Shown: positions 33,072 through 41,863, counted from the stretch's first letter. The stretch is DNA of 64,000 nt from Acidobacteriota bacterium (GCA_018969405.1 JAGWYK010000001.1:62001-126000); one strand, 5' to 3'. The notes: generated by a model not told the origin, from the sequence alone. Program-made: numbers and translations.

Positions 33072-34538
33072 TCACTGCACGCGGATGATGCGGACGGTGT
33101 CGGTGACACGTCCGTCGTAGAGGCTCGATCCGCCGGCGATGACCACGAGGTCGCCGGTTCCGATCTCTCCGTTGGCCCGGGCGCAGTCGATGGCCCGCCG
33201 GGCGTTCTCGGCCTCATCGCCCTCCGCGATGTCGAGCAGATAGGGCGTGGTGCCCCAACTCATGGTGAGCTGGTTCACGGTGCGCTGGTTGGGAGAGAAG
33301 CCGATGATCCGGGCCCGGGGACGGAATCGTGCGATCGACCGCACGCTGAACCCGCTCGAGGAGATGCACAGGATGGCGGCGGCACCGATCTCGTTCGCCG
33401 CTCGCTGGGCTGCGGAGGTGATGGCGTTGGTGATCGATGCCTCCTGGGTGATGTTCGGCTGCTGGTTGAGCGCCGCGAGCCAGGCCGGCCAGGCGTCGTA
33501 GTCGAACGCCGCGTCGGCGCGCTCGGCGATGTCGGACATGGTCGAGACCACATTGGCGGGATCGCGGCCGACGGCGGTCTCGCCCGAGAGCATCACCGCT
33601 GAGGTTCCGTCGAACACGGCGTTGGCCACATCGGAGGCCTCGGCCCGGGTCGGTGATGGGGCATGGATCATCGACTCGAGCATCTGCGTGGCGGTGATGA
33701 CCGGTCGGCCCACCGCGATGCAGCGCCGGATGATCTGCTTCTGCAGGTGGGGAAGCTCCGAGATGGGGAACTCGGCGCCGAGATCGCCTCGGGCGACCAT
33801 CACCGCACCTGAGGCCTTCACGATCTCGTCGAGGTTGTCGACCGCAGCGCGGGTCTCGATCTTGGCCACGATGAGCGGACCGCCGGGATTGGGCTCGAGT
33901 CGGATGGAGCCCGAGAGCGCGGGATCGGACTGGAGCCGCTCCAGATCGGCGGCGGAGCGCACGAAGGAGAGCGCGACCATGTCGACCCCGACCTCCACGA
34001 AGGCGCCGAGGATGGTCAGGTCCTCGGTGGTCGGAGTCAGCAGCTGGGTGCGGTCGGAGGGGATATGGATGCCCGGACGTCCCGTGAGGCGTCCGCCGTG
34101 GACCACCTCGACCTCGATGCGCCCGTCGCGTCGACCCAGCGAGCGCACCTGGACGGCGCCGTCCCCGAAGGTGAGCAGGTCATCGGCGAGAACATCATCG
34201 AGCAGCGTGGCATGGTCGACCTGGATCACCGCCTCGGTGCTCGGTGCGTTGCCGGGGACGAGCGAGAGCCGACTGCCCTCGATCATGGCGATCCCCGCCT
34301 CGGCGATCTGCCCCACGCGGATCTTGGGTCCGGGGAGATCGACGAGGATGCCCACCGGACGGCGACGGCGGGCCGAGACGTCACGGATGCGTCGGAACCT
34401 CTCCAGACCGTGTTCGATCGATCCATGGGAGAGGTTGATCCTCGCGATGTCCATGCCCGCGTCGATCAGTGCGCCGAGCGCGGACTCGCTGTCGGAGGCC
34501 GGACCGATGGTGGCGATGATCTTGGTTCTGCGGGGCAT
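33072..34538 (-). CDS. pyk: Pyruvate kinase
   Basis: Final step of glycolysis: PEP + ADP to pyruvate + ATP. 488 aa. ATIGPASDS at the N-terminus, ILVDLPGPKIRVG, the B domain with ILTPTTEDL-like turns, AKIETRAAVDN with the metal Glu, VARGDLGAEFP, and TATQMLESMI near the active site. The C-terminal regulatory domain is intact. ATG 34538 is chosen since the TAGCGT box lies 8 nt upstream; an in-frame TTG at 34547 overlaps that box. Confidence 0.97.
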   Translation of the reverse strand: MPRRTKIIATIGPASDSESALGALIDAGMDIARINLSHGSIEHGLERFRRIRDVSARRRRPVGILVDLPGPKIRVGQIAEAGIAMIEGSRLSLVPGNAPSTEAVIQVDHATLLDDVLADDLLTFGDGAVQVRSLGRRDGRIEVEVVHGGRLTGRPGIHIPSDRTQLLTPTTEDLTILGAFVEVGVDMVALSFVRSAADLERLQSDPALSGSIRLEPNPGGPLIVAKIETRAAVDNLDEIVKASGAVMVARGDLGAEFPISELPHLQKQIIRRCIAVGRPVITATQMLESMIHAPSPTRAEASDVANAVFDGTSAVMLSGETAVGRDPANVVSTMSDIAERADAAFDYDAWPAWLAALNQQPNITQEASITNAITSAAQRAANEIGAAAILCISSSGFSVRSIARFRPRARIIGFSPNQRTVNQLTMSWGTTPYLLDIAEGDEAENARRAIDCARANGEIGTGDLVVIAGGSSLYDGRVTDTVRIIRVQ

Positions 34539-34546
34539 GACCCGCA

Positions 34547-34552
34547 ACGCTA
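34547..34552 (-). promoter_or_regulatory. -10 box (TAGCGT) of pyk, leaderless type
   Basis: TANNNT hexamer 8 nt before the pyk ATG; it excludes the TTG alternative start. Confidence 0.45.
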
Positions 34553-34562
34553 CCGGTCCGGA

Positions 34563-35348
34563 TCAGTTCATCAGGGAGCGCATCCGATCCCGGGCGACGG
34601 TGAGTGATCGGGCCGTCTCCGGGTCGGCCTCGGCGGCCAACTCGTCGAGGAGCAGCGCCGCAGCATCGAAGCGCCCTGATTCGCCGAGGGCAGCAGCGAG
34701 GTCGGTCTGATGGATCGTGGTGGCCTGGGGCAGCATCGTGCGCAGACGAGCCACCCACAGACGGCCCCGCCGATCGCCCTGCGACCGATAGATCGCCAGC
34801 AGGTTGTTGAGCATGCGTTCGATGATGAGGGCGGTCCCGACCGGAGCGAGGTGCTCCGGCAGGAGACGGGCGTGGTCCCCCTGGGTGCGCCGGATGAGCT
34901 CTGCGCAGTCCTCGAGATCGAGCACAGCTCCGCCGGCGAAGGGGTCGATGAAGCATCCGGGATCGCCGGCGGGGCGGACCAGGAAGTGTCCCGGGAGCCC
35001 GACGCCCAACAGGTCGATGTCCGCCCGGCGAGCCACGGCGATGGTCAGCACGCTCAGCGTGATCGGAATGCCGACCCGACGCGAGATCACCGAGTCGAGC
35101 ATGGAGTTCTCCGGGTCGTAGTAGGAGCCCGTGTTGCCGGTGAAGCGAAGTTCCTCGAACAGGATGCGTCGCAGCGACCCGAGGTCCCCGGCACGCACCC
35201 GGTCGGCGAGCCGCTCGATGGACCCCATGGTGCCCTGCACATCGAGCGAGGGCCGGACCTGCGCAGCGATCAGCAGCGCGAGCCGTTCGAGATCATCAGG
35301 ACGTTCGGGCCGGGCGAACGTGGCTTCGAACTCCGATGTCGGGTCCAC
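34563..35348 (-). CDS. SirB1/transglutaminase-like protein with TPR tail
   Basis: 261 aa. ENSMLDSVISRRVGIPITLSVL and LLGVGLPGHFLVR are the SirB1-family (YchA) core around 100-140, and the last 80 residues are helical repeats of TPR type (ALGESGRFDAAALLLDELAAE). The biochemical function of the family is unknown. GTG start with a TACCAT box 6 nt upstream. It is divergent from the second GDPD gene and follows nothing in an operon. Confidence 0.78.
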   Translation of the reverse strand: MDPTSEFEATFARPERPDDLERLALLIAAQVRPSLDVQGTMGSIERLADRVRAGDLGSLRRILFEELRFTGNTGSYYDPENSMLDSVISRRVGIPITLSVLTIAVARRADIDLLGVGLPGHFLVRPAGDPGCFIDPFAGGAVLDLEDCAELIRRTQGDHARLLPEHLAPVGTALIIERMLNNLLAIYRSQGDRRGRLWVARLRTMLPQATTIHQTDLAAALGESGRFDAAALLLDELAAEADPETARSLTVARDRMRSLMN

Positions 35349-35354
35349 GTGGCG

Positions 35355-35360
35355 ATGGTA
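35355..35360 (-). promoter_or_regulatory. -10 box (TACCAT) of the SirB1-like gene, leaderless type
   Basis: TANNNT hexamer 6 nt upstream of the GTG start. Confidence 0.5.
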
Positions 35361-35445
35361 CCGGTCACACCCGGCGCCTCACGACTGGCCGGCGCAGGTC
35401 TCGGGTCCGTCGGTCCCACGGCGCGGGCACCGGTCCGCGAGCATC

Positions 35446-35451
35446 TACGGT
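35446..35451 (+). promoter_or_regulatory. -10 box (TACGGT) of the second GDPD gene, leaderless type
   Basis: TANNNT hexamer 6 nt upstream of GTG 35458, which fixes the start. Confidence 0.5.
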
Positions 35452-35457
35452 TGCGTC

Positions 35458-36216
35458 GTGCCCGGCACCCATCCCTTCCTCGACGACGGCGGTCCCATCG
35501 CCTTCGCCCACCGTGGCGGCGCCGGAGACTGGCCCGAGAACACCATGCCGGCCTTCGCCGGGGCGGTGGCTCTGGGGTATCGCTATGTCGAGACCGATGC
35601 GCATCTCACCGCCGATGGTCAGGTGCTGGCCTTCCATGACGATCGCCTCGATCGGGTCACCGATCGGCAGGGGGTGATCGAGGATCTCCCCTGGAGCGAG
35701 GTGCGCCTCGCCCTCGTCGACGGACGGGAACCGATCCCTCTGCTCGAGGAGCTGCTGACCACCTGGCCGGATCTCCGGATCAACATCGATCCGAAGCATG
35801 ACGCTGTCGTCGAACCCCTCGCCGAACTGCTCCGTCGGCTCGGTGCGACCGAGCGGGTGTGCATCGGCTCGTTCTCCGACCGCCGGATCCACCGTCTCGA
35901 GGAGCTTCTGGGTCCGTCGTTGTGCACCTCGCTGGGACCGAAGGCAGTCGCCCGACTCCGGGCCGCCAGTTTCGGCCTCGGCCGTCGTCATCCCGGCGGC
36001 CGCTGTGTGCAGGTCCCCGTGAGCGCCGGTGGCGTCACCCTGGTGGACCGTCGATTCATCGAGCGGGCGCACGACCTCGACCTGGACGTCCACATCTGGA
36101 CCATCGATGAGGCCGACGAGATGCATCGTCTCCTCGACCTCGGTGTCGACGGGATCATGACCGACCGTCCTCGCATCCTCCGCGAGGTCCTGACCGAACG
36201 AGGTGTCTGGAGATGA
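35458..36216 (+). CDS. Glycerophosphodiester phosphodiesterase (UgpQ-like)
   Basis: 252 aa GDPD barrel. IAFAHRGGAGDWPENTMPAF carries the catalytic His-Arg and PENT; YVETDAHLTADGQVLAFHDD gives ExD and the second His; INIDPKHD the Lys-containing strand; and VHIWTIDEADEMHRLLDLGVDGIMTDRP the terminal signature. This is a more canonical member than the one at 2536. GTG start, set by a TACGGT box 6 nt upstream. Cytoplasmic, no signal peptide. Confidence 0.92.
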   Translation: MPGTHPFLDDGGPIAFAHRGGAGDWPENTMPAFAGAVALGYRYVETDAHLTADGQVLAFHDDRLDRVTDRQGVIEDLPWSEVRLALVDGREPIPLLEELLTTWPDLRINIDPKHDAVVEPLAELLRRLGATERVCIGSFSDRRIHRLEELLGPSLCTSLGPKAVARLRAASFGLGRRHPGGRCVQVPVSAGGVTLVDRRFIERAHDLDLDVHIWTIDEADEMHRLLDLGVDGIMTDRPRILREVLTERGVWR

Positions 36217-36248
36217 CCCGGCCATGCTCCACCGATGCCCGACAGTTG

Positions 36249-36277
36249 TTGACATGCCTTCAGCGGCGGCCTAGTTT
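36249..36277 (+). promoter_or_regulatory. Consensus sigma-70-type promoter of the peptide ABC operon
   Basis: TTGACA at 36249-36254 and TAGTTT at 36272-36277, with a 17-nt spacer. Predicted transcription start near 36284, leaving a leader of about 155 nt. The rest of the 223-base gap before the operon holds a structured leader. Confidence 0.75.
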
Positions 36278-36339
36278 GCGCCCTGCTGTGGCGCCGGTCA
36301 CACAGTCCTTGGGGGGCGTGGCCGGACGGCGCCAGCACT

Positions 36340-36379
36340 GGAGTGGTGTCGTCCGTCGGGGGGCGGTCGACACCACTCC
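36340..36379 (+). promoter_or_regulatory. Long hairpin in the leader of the peptide ABC operon
   Basis: GGAGTGGTGTCG (36340-36351) and CGACACCACTCC (36368-36379) are a perfect 12-bp inverted repeat with a 16-nt G-rich loop; a G-U and a C-G pair extend it to 14. It lies between the promoter and the first gene. It could act as an attenuator, a protein operator or an RNA control element; no known riboswitch is recognised. Confidence 0.6.
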
Positions 36380-36439
36380 GGTCATCTCCTCCACACCACC
36401 GCACCACCACACCGCCGAACCACATCCAGGGAACGACGC

Positions 36440-37393
36440 ATGAGATTCGTCCGCAAGAAGCTTGTGCAGTTGGTGGTCGTGATGTTCTGCGTCACCTTCT
36501 TCTCCTTCCTCCTGTTGGAGATGCTCCCCGGCGACACCGCCACGACGCTCTGCGCCGGCGCCGGTGGCGAGGAGTGCATCGCCCAGAAGCGCGCCGAGTT
36601 CCACCTCGATGACCCCATGCCCGTCCGCTACGTCGAGTGGATCAAGGGTGTCTCGACCGGGGACTTCGGCTCCTCGGCTCGCACCGCCCAGCCGGTGTGG
36701 GACGCGCTCAAGCAGCGGCTCCCGGTCACCATCGAACTGCTGCTCTACTCCCAGTTCCTGGCCCTGGTCATCGCCGTACCGATCGGACTCATCGCCGCCC
36801 AGCGCGCCGGTGGCATCTTCGATCGGGCCTCCACCAGTGCGCTGTTCCTGTTCCTCGCCATCCCCAACTTCATGTTGGCGCTCGTGCTGATCCTGATCTT
36901 CCCGGTCAAGCTCAAACTCTTCCAAGCCGTGGGCTACACGCCCTTCACCGAGAACCCGTTCAAGAGCCTGGGCAGCCTCTTCCTGCCCGCCGTCACGCTT
37001 GCTATGGCCGAGATGGCCACCTACATGCGGCTGCTGCGCACCGATCTCATCGCCACCATGCAGGAGGACTACATCACCATGGCCAAGGCCAAGGGGATGT
37101 CACCTCGGCACATCCTGCTGCGACACGCGTTCAAGCCCTCGAGCTTCTCCCTCATCACCGTCATCGGCCTCAACTTCGGCCGACTCATCGGCGGCACGCT
37201 GCTGGTCGAGGTCATCTTCAGCATCAACGGCCTCGGCAAGTACACGGTGGACGGCATCCTCGGCCGTGACTACATCCCGGTGCAGGGCGCCATCCTCGTC
37301 ATCGCTCTCGGCTACGTGCTCATCAACTTCGCTGTCGACATGATCTACGCCGCACTCGATCCAAGGATCCGTCATGCCCGAGCCCTCCTCTGA
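36440..37393 (+). CDS. Oligopeptide/dipeptide-type ABC transporter permease (DppB-like)
   Basis: 317 aa integral membrane permease with six helices; the first is near residues 10-30. The periplasmic loop after it contains the Cys pair LCAGAGGEEC. The EAA coupling loop is MAKAKGMSPRHILLRHAFKPS. Forms the inner-membrane channel with DppC and is driven by the two ATPases downstream. First gene of the operon; the next gene overlaps it by 20 nt. No solute-binding protein gene precedes it, so the substrate cannot be inferred from it. Confidence 0.93.
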   Translation: MRFVRKKLVQLVVVMFCVTFFSFLLLEMLPGDTATTLCAGAGGEECIAQKRAEFHLDDPMPVRYVEWIKGVSTGDFGSSARTAQPVWDALKQRLPVTIELLLYSQFLALVIAVPIGLIAAQRAGGIFDRASTSALFLFLAIPNFMLALVLILIFPVKLKLFQAVGYTPFTENPFKSLGSLFLPAVTLAMAEMATYMRLLRTDLIATMQEDYITMAKAKGMSPRHILLRHAFKPSSFSLITVIGLNFGRLIGGTLLVEVIFSINGLGKYTVDGILGRDYIPVQGAILVIALGYVLINFAVDMIYAALDPRIRHARALL

Positions 37394-38354
37394 CATCCCG
37401 GGCGTGATGCCCGGCTCAGGGTCGATCTTCGCCGGCAGCGGTGATCTCGCCACCGAGATCACCCGCATCGCTGACGGGAGCGTCCACGAGCTCGACACGC
37501 TGCGAGCACTCGACGACGACGAGGACGGTCGTGCCGCCAAGAAGCGGCTCGGTCCGGTGTTCTGGATCGCCGCCGCCTGGTTCCTGCTCGTCGCCCTCGC
37601 CGCAGTGCTGGCGCCGATCCTTCCGCTGAAGTCCTACACCGCGCCCTCGGCGTACATCCGCAAGCCTCCCAGTGCCCAGTTCTGGTTCGGCACCGACACC
37701 ATCGGACGCGACATCTTCAGCCGAACCGTCTGGGGTGGACGGGTGTCATTGGCGGTGGCCTTCGCCTCGATCTCCTTCGGCGTGCTCGTGGGCGGGACCA
37801 TCGGCCTGCTCGCCGGATACTTCCGGGGACGGGTCGAGACCATCCTCATGGGTATGTGCGACGTCCTGCTTTCGTTCCCGGCGCTGCTGCTGGCCCTGTC
37901 CATCGTGGCCTTCCGCGGCGATCAGCGCGATCTGCTCACCATCTCGCTCGCCATCGGTGTGGTCTCCATCGCCCCGGTGGCGCGACTGGTGCGGGCCAAC
38001 ACGCTGGTGTTCTCCCAACGGGAGTTCGTGATCGCCGCCCGCTCCCTCGGGGCGCGCAACGGGCGCATCATCATCCGGGAGATCCTCCCGAACGTCATCT
38101 TCCCCGTGCTGTCGTTCTCGATCATCGGCATCGGGTTGGCCATCGTGGCCGAGGGCGGTCTCGCCTTCCTCGGCCAGTCGGTCCAGCCTCCGACCCCCAC
38201 CTGGGGCGGCATGATCTCCGACGGCCGCAACTATCTCGCCGATGCCCCATGGATCAGTCTCATGCCCTGTCTCATCCTGTTCCTCACGGTCCTCGCCCTG
38301 AATCTCGCCGGCGATCGCATCCGCGAGTACTTCGAGATCAAGGACAACAACTGA
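37374..38354 (+). CDS. Oligopeptide/dipeptide-type ABC transporter permease (DppC-like)
   Basis: 326 aa. An N-terminal acidic cytoplasmic extension of about 65 residues is followed by six predicted helices. The DppC signature FGTDTIGRDIFSRTVWGGR lies at about 105-122, and the EAA loop is AARSLGARNGRIIIREILPN. Partner of the DppB-like permease. Starts inside its 3' end; its TGA overlaps the start of the ATPase gene (TGATG). Confidence 0.93.
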   Translation: MPEPSSDIPGVMPGSGSIFAGSGDLATEITRIADGSVHELDTLRALDDDEDGRAAKKRLGPVFWIAAAWFLLVALAAVLAPILPLKSYTAPSAYIRKPPSAQFWFGTDTIGRDIFSRTVWGGRVSLAVAFASISFGVLVGGTIGLLAGYFRGRVETILMGMCDVLLSFPALLLALSIVAFRGDQRDLLTISLAIGVVSIAPVARLVRANTLVFSQREFVIAARSLGARNGRIIIREILPNVIFPVLSFSIIGIGLAIVAEGGLAFLGQSVQPPTPTWGGMISDGRNYLADAPWISLMPCLILFLTVLALNLAGDRIREYFEIKDNN

Positions 38355-39463
38355 TGACCGCGCTCGAGACCGACGCCACGGCGTCCTCCGGTGCCCGTTC
38401 CACACTGCTCGAGGTCACCGATCTCTCCACCTCGTTCCGGACCGAACGCGGTCTCGTCCATGCCGTCGACGGCGTGACCTTCACCCTCGATCGCGGTCGC
38501 ACCCTCGGGGTGGTCGGAGAGTCGGGATCCGGCAAGACCGTGCTCTCCCGTTCGATCATGGGCCTGTTGGGCGGCAAGAACGTCATCCGTGAGGGAAGCG
38601 TCCGCTACGAGGGCACCGAGATCATCGACTACTCCGCCAAGCAGATGAGTTCGGTGTGGGGCGCCGAGATGAGCATGGTCTTCCAGGACCCCATGACCTC
38701 GCTCAACCCCGTGATGAAGATCGGGAAGCAGATCACCGAGTCGCTGCATCGTCACCTCGACGTCGAGAAGGACGAGGCTCGGAAGACGGCCGTGGCCCTG
38801 CTGCGCTCCGTCGGCATCCCCGCACCCGAACAGCGGCTCGACGAGTACCCGCATCAGCTCTCCGGCGGCATGCGCCAGCGCGTCACCATCGCCATCGCCC
38901 TGGCCTGCGGCCCCAAGCTGCTCTTCGCCGACGAACCCACAACGGCGCTCGACGTGACCGTGCAGGCGCAGATCCTCGACCTGCTCGAGGCCCAGCAGCG
39001 CGATCGCCATATGGCCATGATCCTGGTCACCCACGACCTCGGGGTCGTCCGCACCCGGGCTGATGAGATCATCGTGATGTACGGCGGCAAGGTGGTCGAG
39101 CAGGCTCCCACCCGCACGCTGTTCACCGAGAAGAAGATGCCCTACACCGAGGCGCTCCTCCACTCGATCCCTCGCCTCGACATGCCGAGCCACACCCGAC
39201 TCGACGCCATCCCGGGCCGGCCGCCGAACCTGATCGATCCTCCGAGGGGCTGCAACTTCGCCCCGCGGTGCCGCTACGTGCAGGCCCGTTGTCTCGAGGA
39301 GCGTCCCCCGCTGGTGGCGGGTGACTCCCCCGGTCACTTCTATCGCTGCTTCTTCCCCATCGGCAGCCCCGAGAACACTGAGGCGCTCGCTCGCAACCAA
39401 GCCGCCGGCACCGCCGTGGCGGCGCCCGCCCCCCGTCCGACCGTGTCCACCGAGGAGTCCTGA
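38354..39463 (+). CDS. Oligopeptide/dipeptide-type ABC transporter ATPase (DppD-like)
   Basis: 369 aa. Walker [10 protein letters not shown]-loop [10 protein letters not shown], signature LSGGMRQRV, Walker [14 protein letters not shown]-loop VTHDLGVV. The oligopeptide/dipeptide C-terminal domain follows, with the Cys motif CNFAPRCRY...C typical of DppD/OppD Fe-S-like clusters. ATG overlaps the DppC stop and its own stop overlaps the DppF start. The long C-terminal Ala/Pro tail is ordinary. Confidence 0.94.
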   Translation: MTALETDATASSGARSTLLEVTDLSTSFRTERGLVHAVDGVTFTLDRGRTLGVVGESGSGKTVLSRSIMGLLGGKNVIREGSVRYEGTEIIDYSAKQMSSVWGAEMSMVFQDPMTSLNPVMKIGKQITESLHRHLDVEKDEARKTAVALLRSVGIPAPEQRLDEYPHQLSGGMRQRVTIAIALACGPKLLFADEPTTALDVTVQAQILDLLEAQQRDRHMAMILVTHDLGVVRTRADEIIVMYGGKVVEQAPTRTLFTEKKMPYTEALLHSIPRLDMPSHTRLDAIPGRPPNLIDPPRGCNFAPRCRYVQARCLEERPPLVAGDSPGHFYRCFFPIGSPENTEALARNQAAGTAVAAPAPRPTVSTEES

Positions 39464-40464
39464 TGGCCGGCAGCGGCACCGCTCACCTGCGCGATCCCGA
39501 ACAGGCGCTGCTGCGCGCCGAGCACATCGTGGTGGAGTTCCCCGTGGGCAGCACCGGACTCAAGGTCAACGCGGTCTCCGATGTGAGCATCGACATCCTG
39601 CCCGGCGAGACCCTCGGCCTGGTCGGCGAGTCCGGCTCGGGCAAGTCCACCACCGGGCGCGCCCTGATGCAGATGCCGCATCCGAAGTCCGGGAGCGTCA
39701 CGCTCGCCGGCCGCGAACTCACCGGTCTGAGCAACAACGAGATCCGTGAGCTGCGTCCGCAGATGCAGATGATCTTCCAGGATCCGATCTCCTCGCTCAA
39801 CCCCCGGCGCCGGGTCGGCGACATCGTCGGTGAGCCGTTGCGCATCTGGAAGCGCGGCAGCCGGGAGGAGCAGCAGGCACTGGTCAACGCCACGCTCGAG
39901 GCGGTCGGCATCGATCCCGAGGCCGCTCGCAGCCGTCGTCCGCACGAGTTCTCCGGTGGCCAGTGTCAGCGCATCTGTGTGGCCCGTGCGCTCGTCCTCG
40001 ATCCCAAGCTCATCATCTGCGATGAGCCGGTGTCCGCGCTCGACGTGTCGGTCCAGGCCCAGATCCTCAACCTCCTGCAGGACATGAAGGAGCGCTACGG
40101 GCTCACCATGCTCTTCATCGCCCACGACCTGGCCGTGGTCAAGAACGTGAGCGACCGTGTGGCGGTGATGTACCTCGGAAAGCTCTGCGAGGTGGGCGCT
40201 CCCGACGACATCTACGCCCGACCGGCGCATCCCTACACCCGGGCGCTGATCGACGCCATCCCCTCGGCCGAGGCCGACACCGAGACCCACGAGGGTACCC
40301 GGCTGGAAGGGGAGATCCCCTCCCCGGTGGCCCCGCCCAGCGGCTGCCGGTTCCGCACCCGCTGTCCCAGTGCCCAGGAGCTGTGCGCTCAGGTCGAGCC
40401 GGTGATGCGTGAGGTCGCCACCGACCAGTACGTGGCCTGCCACTTCCCGCTGCACGGCGACTGA
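39463..40464 (+). CDS. Oligopeptide/dipeptide-type ABC transporter ATPase (DppF-like)
   Basis: 333 aa. Walker A GESGSGKST, Q-loop FQDPISSLNP, signature FSGGQCQRI, Walker B IICDEPVSALD, H-loop AHDLAVV, and the C-terminal oligopeptide/dipeptide domain with CRFRTRCPSAQELC. The signature motif has Cys instead of Arg/Gln next to QR (GGQCQR), otherwise canonical. Last gene of a four-gene operon that lacks a substrate-binding protein. Confidence 0.94.
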   Translation: MAGSGTAHLRDPEQALLRAEHIVVEFPVGSTGLKVNAVSDVSIDILPGETLGLVGESGSGKSTTGRALMQMPHPKSGSVTLAGRELTGLSNNEIRELRPQMQMIFQDPISSLNPRRRVGDIVGEPLRIWKRGSREEQQALVNATLEAVGIDPEAARSRRPHEFSGGQCQRICVARALVLDPKLIICDEPVSALDVSVQAQILNLLQDMKERYGLTMLFIAHDLAVVKNVSDRVAVMYLGKLCEVGAPDDIYARPAHPYTRALIDAIPSAEADTETHEGTRLEGEIPSPVAPPSGCRFRTRCPSAQELCAQVEPVMREVATDQYVACHFPLHGD

Positions 40465-40470
40465 GCCCGC

Positions 40471-41088
40471 TCACCCCTCGGGGTCATCGGCGCTTCGCCA
40501 GAAGTACTGCGCGGCCACGCTGCGGAAGGGCCGGAACCGCTCGCCGAGCGCCTCGAGGTCGCGGGCGGTGGGTGGTCGGTCGAGGTGGTGGGCCCGGGCA
40601 TAGCCGACCTGCACCCCGAGGTCGCCCGCCGGCCACACATCGAGCCGAGCGAGGGCGTGCATCAGGAACATCTGCGCACTCCAGGGTCCGATCCCCCGCA
40701 CCACCACGAGCTGTTCGATGACCTCCTCATCGGGGAGCCGACCCAGACGATCCAGCTGCAGCCGTCCATCGGTGGCGGCGGTGGCGAGGTCGAGCACCGA
40801 GGTGACCTTGGCGCCCGACAGACCGGCGGCCCGGAGCTCCGCGACCTCGACCGACAGGAGCGCCTCGGGGGTGAACGGACCCTCGACGCAGGCGCGCACC
40901 CTTCCCCAGATCGTGGCAGCGGCCCGGCCCGCCAACTGCTGGTGGGCGATGGTCCGGGCCAGGGTCTCGAACCGCGCCGCCACAGGAACCCTCGCCGGGG
41001 TCGGCATGGGACCGTGGCGCTCGTACAGCTGCGCGATGACGCGATCACGACTGGCCAGTTCGAGGCTCGCGTTCCGGTGTGATGACAC
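40471..41088 (-). CDS. DNA-3-methyladenine glycosylase II, AlkA-like
   Basis: 205 aa HhH-GPD base-excision enzyme removing alkylated bases. The helix-hairpin-helix is VVVRGIGPWSAQMFLMHAL at about 130-150 and the catalytic Asp is in VWPAGDLGVQ. TIAHQQLAGRAAATIWGRV is the earlier conserved helix. It lacks the N-terminal TBP-like domain of E. coli AlkA, so it is the short AlkA form common in actinobacteria. GTG start with a TAGTCT box 6 nt upstream. Convergent with the ABC operon. Confidence 0.88.
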   Translation of the reverse strand: MSSHRNASLELASRDRVIAQLYERHGPMPTPARVPVAARFETLARTIAHQQLAGRAAATIWGRVRACVEGPFTPEALLSVEVAELRAAGLSGAKVTSVLDLATAATDGRLQLDRLGRLPDEEVIEQLVVVRGIGPWSAQMFLMHALARLDVWPAGDLGVQVGYARAHHLDRPPTARDLEALGERFRPFRSVAAQYFWRSADDPEG

Positions 41089-41094
41089 GCGATG

Positions 41095-41100
41095 AGACTA
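41095..41100 (-). promoter_or_regulatory. -10 box (TAGTCT) of the AlkA-like gene, leaderless type
   Basis: TANNNT hexamer 6 nt before the GTG start. Confidence 0.5.
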
Positions 41101-41130
41101 GGGGTTCGTCCCGTGTGTCAGCATGGGGAC

Positions 41131-41607
41131 ATGCCTTCTCCTCACCCCATGCAGATCGACACCGCCACCATCTACACCGTGACCATCGCCACCGACAAGG
41201 GCGACATCGTGATGGATCTCGACCCCCGCCTCGCCCCGAACACCGTCAACAACTTCGTGGTGCTGGCCCGTGATGGCTTCTACGACGGTCTCACGTTCCA
41301 CCGTGTGGTCCCCGGTTTCGTGATCCAGGGCGGATGCCCCCATGGCACTGGCACCGGCGGACCGGGCTACAAGTTCGCCGATGAACCCGTGCAGGGCAAC
41401 TACCGCGACGGTGCGGTGGCCATGGCCAACTCGGGTCCGGACACGAACGGTTCCCAGTTCTTCATCTGTCTCGGCGACCAGCTCGGCCTGCCCAAGCAGT
41501 ACAACCTCTTCGGGCACACCGTGGCGGGGCTGGACGTCGTGGCCAAGATCGCCGTCGGTGACGTCATGAACTCGGTGACCATCACCGAGCGCCCCATCGA
41601 CGCCTGA
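41131..41607 (+). CDS. Peptidyl-prolyl cis-trans isomerase, cyclophilin type
   Basis: 158 aa cytoplasmic cyclophilin. GDIVMDLDPRLAPNTVNNFV, FYDGLTFHRVVPGFVIQGG with the active-site Arg, and AMANSGPDTNGSQFFIC are diagnostic, followed by a loop QLGLPKQYNLFGHTVAGLD. No signal peptide. The ATG at 41131 has a CAGCAT box 6 nt upstream, a weaker version of the leaderless pattern seen elsewhere; a second ATG at 41149 is possible. Followed by a strong terminator. Confidence 0.93.
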   Translation: MPSPHPMQIDTATIYTVTIATDKGDIVMDLDPRLAPNTVNNFVVLARDGFYDGLTFHRVVPGFVIQGGCPHGTGTGGPGYKFADEPVQGNYRDGAVAMANSGPDTNGSQFFICLGDQLGLPKQYNLFGHTVAGLDVVAKIAVGDVMNSVTITERPIDA

Positions 41608-41647
41608 GCCCCAGACCCGGTCCCGGTCTCCTGAACCGGGCTGGGGC
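41608..41647. terminator. Hairpin terminator between convergent genes
   Basis: GCCCCAG-A-CCCGGT pairs with ACCGGG-CTGGGGC with a single bulged A and a 13-nt loop. It starts right after the cyclophilin stop, and the convergent zinc-ribbon gene ends 13 nt beyond it. No U-tract. Confidence 0.8.
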
Positions 41648-41659
41648 ACCGGCTGAGGC

Positions 41660-41863
41660 TCAGTCCTTCGTGGCCACGGCGTTGGGGGTCACGTTCATCT
41701 TCGGCTCGTAGCGCGCCGCCTCCATCTCGCGTGACGCGCCCCCGAGTGTGGCGCGCAGTTGATCGCGGCAGTTCTCGCAGGGTCCGTAGAACTCGGCGCT
41801 GGTCGCCAGCGCGCACCGCGGACAGGTGAAGTCCAGCGGTTCGGTCAGGGTCGGATCAGCCAT
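41660..41863 (-). CDS. Small zinc-ribbon protein, unknown function
   Basis: 67 aa. FTCPRCALATSAEFYGPCENC holds two CxxC pairs 13 residues apart, a standard zinc ribbon, followed by a helical, charged tail. No DNA-binding partner is evident. It lies just downstream of the PIG-V-like mannosyltransferase gene on the same strand (18 nt gap), though a shared role is not indicated. Confidence 0.65.
   Translation of the reverse strand: MADPTLTEPLDFTCPRCALATSAEFYGPCENCRDQLRATLGGASREMEAARYEPKMNVTPNAVATKD

Noticed and set aside
36217-36439. A missed substrate-binding protein gene before the ABC operon
   Set aside because: The gap is only 223 bases, contains promoter and hairpin elements, and has no signal peptide or lipobox frame.
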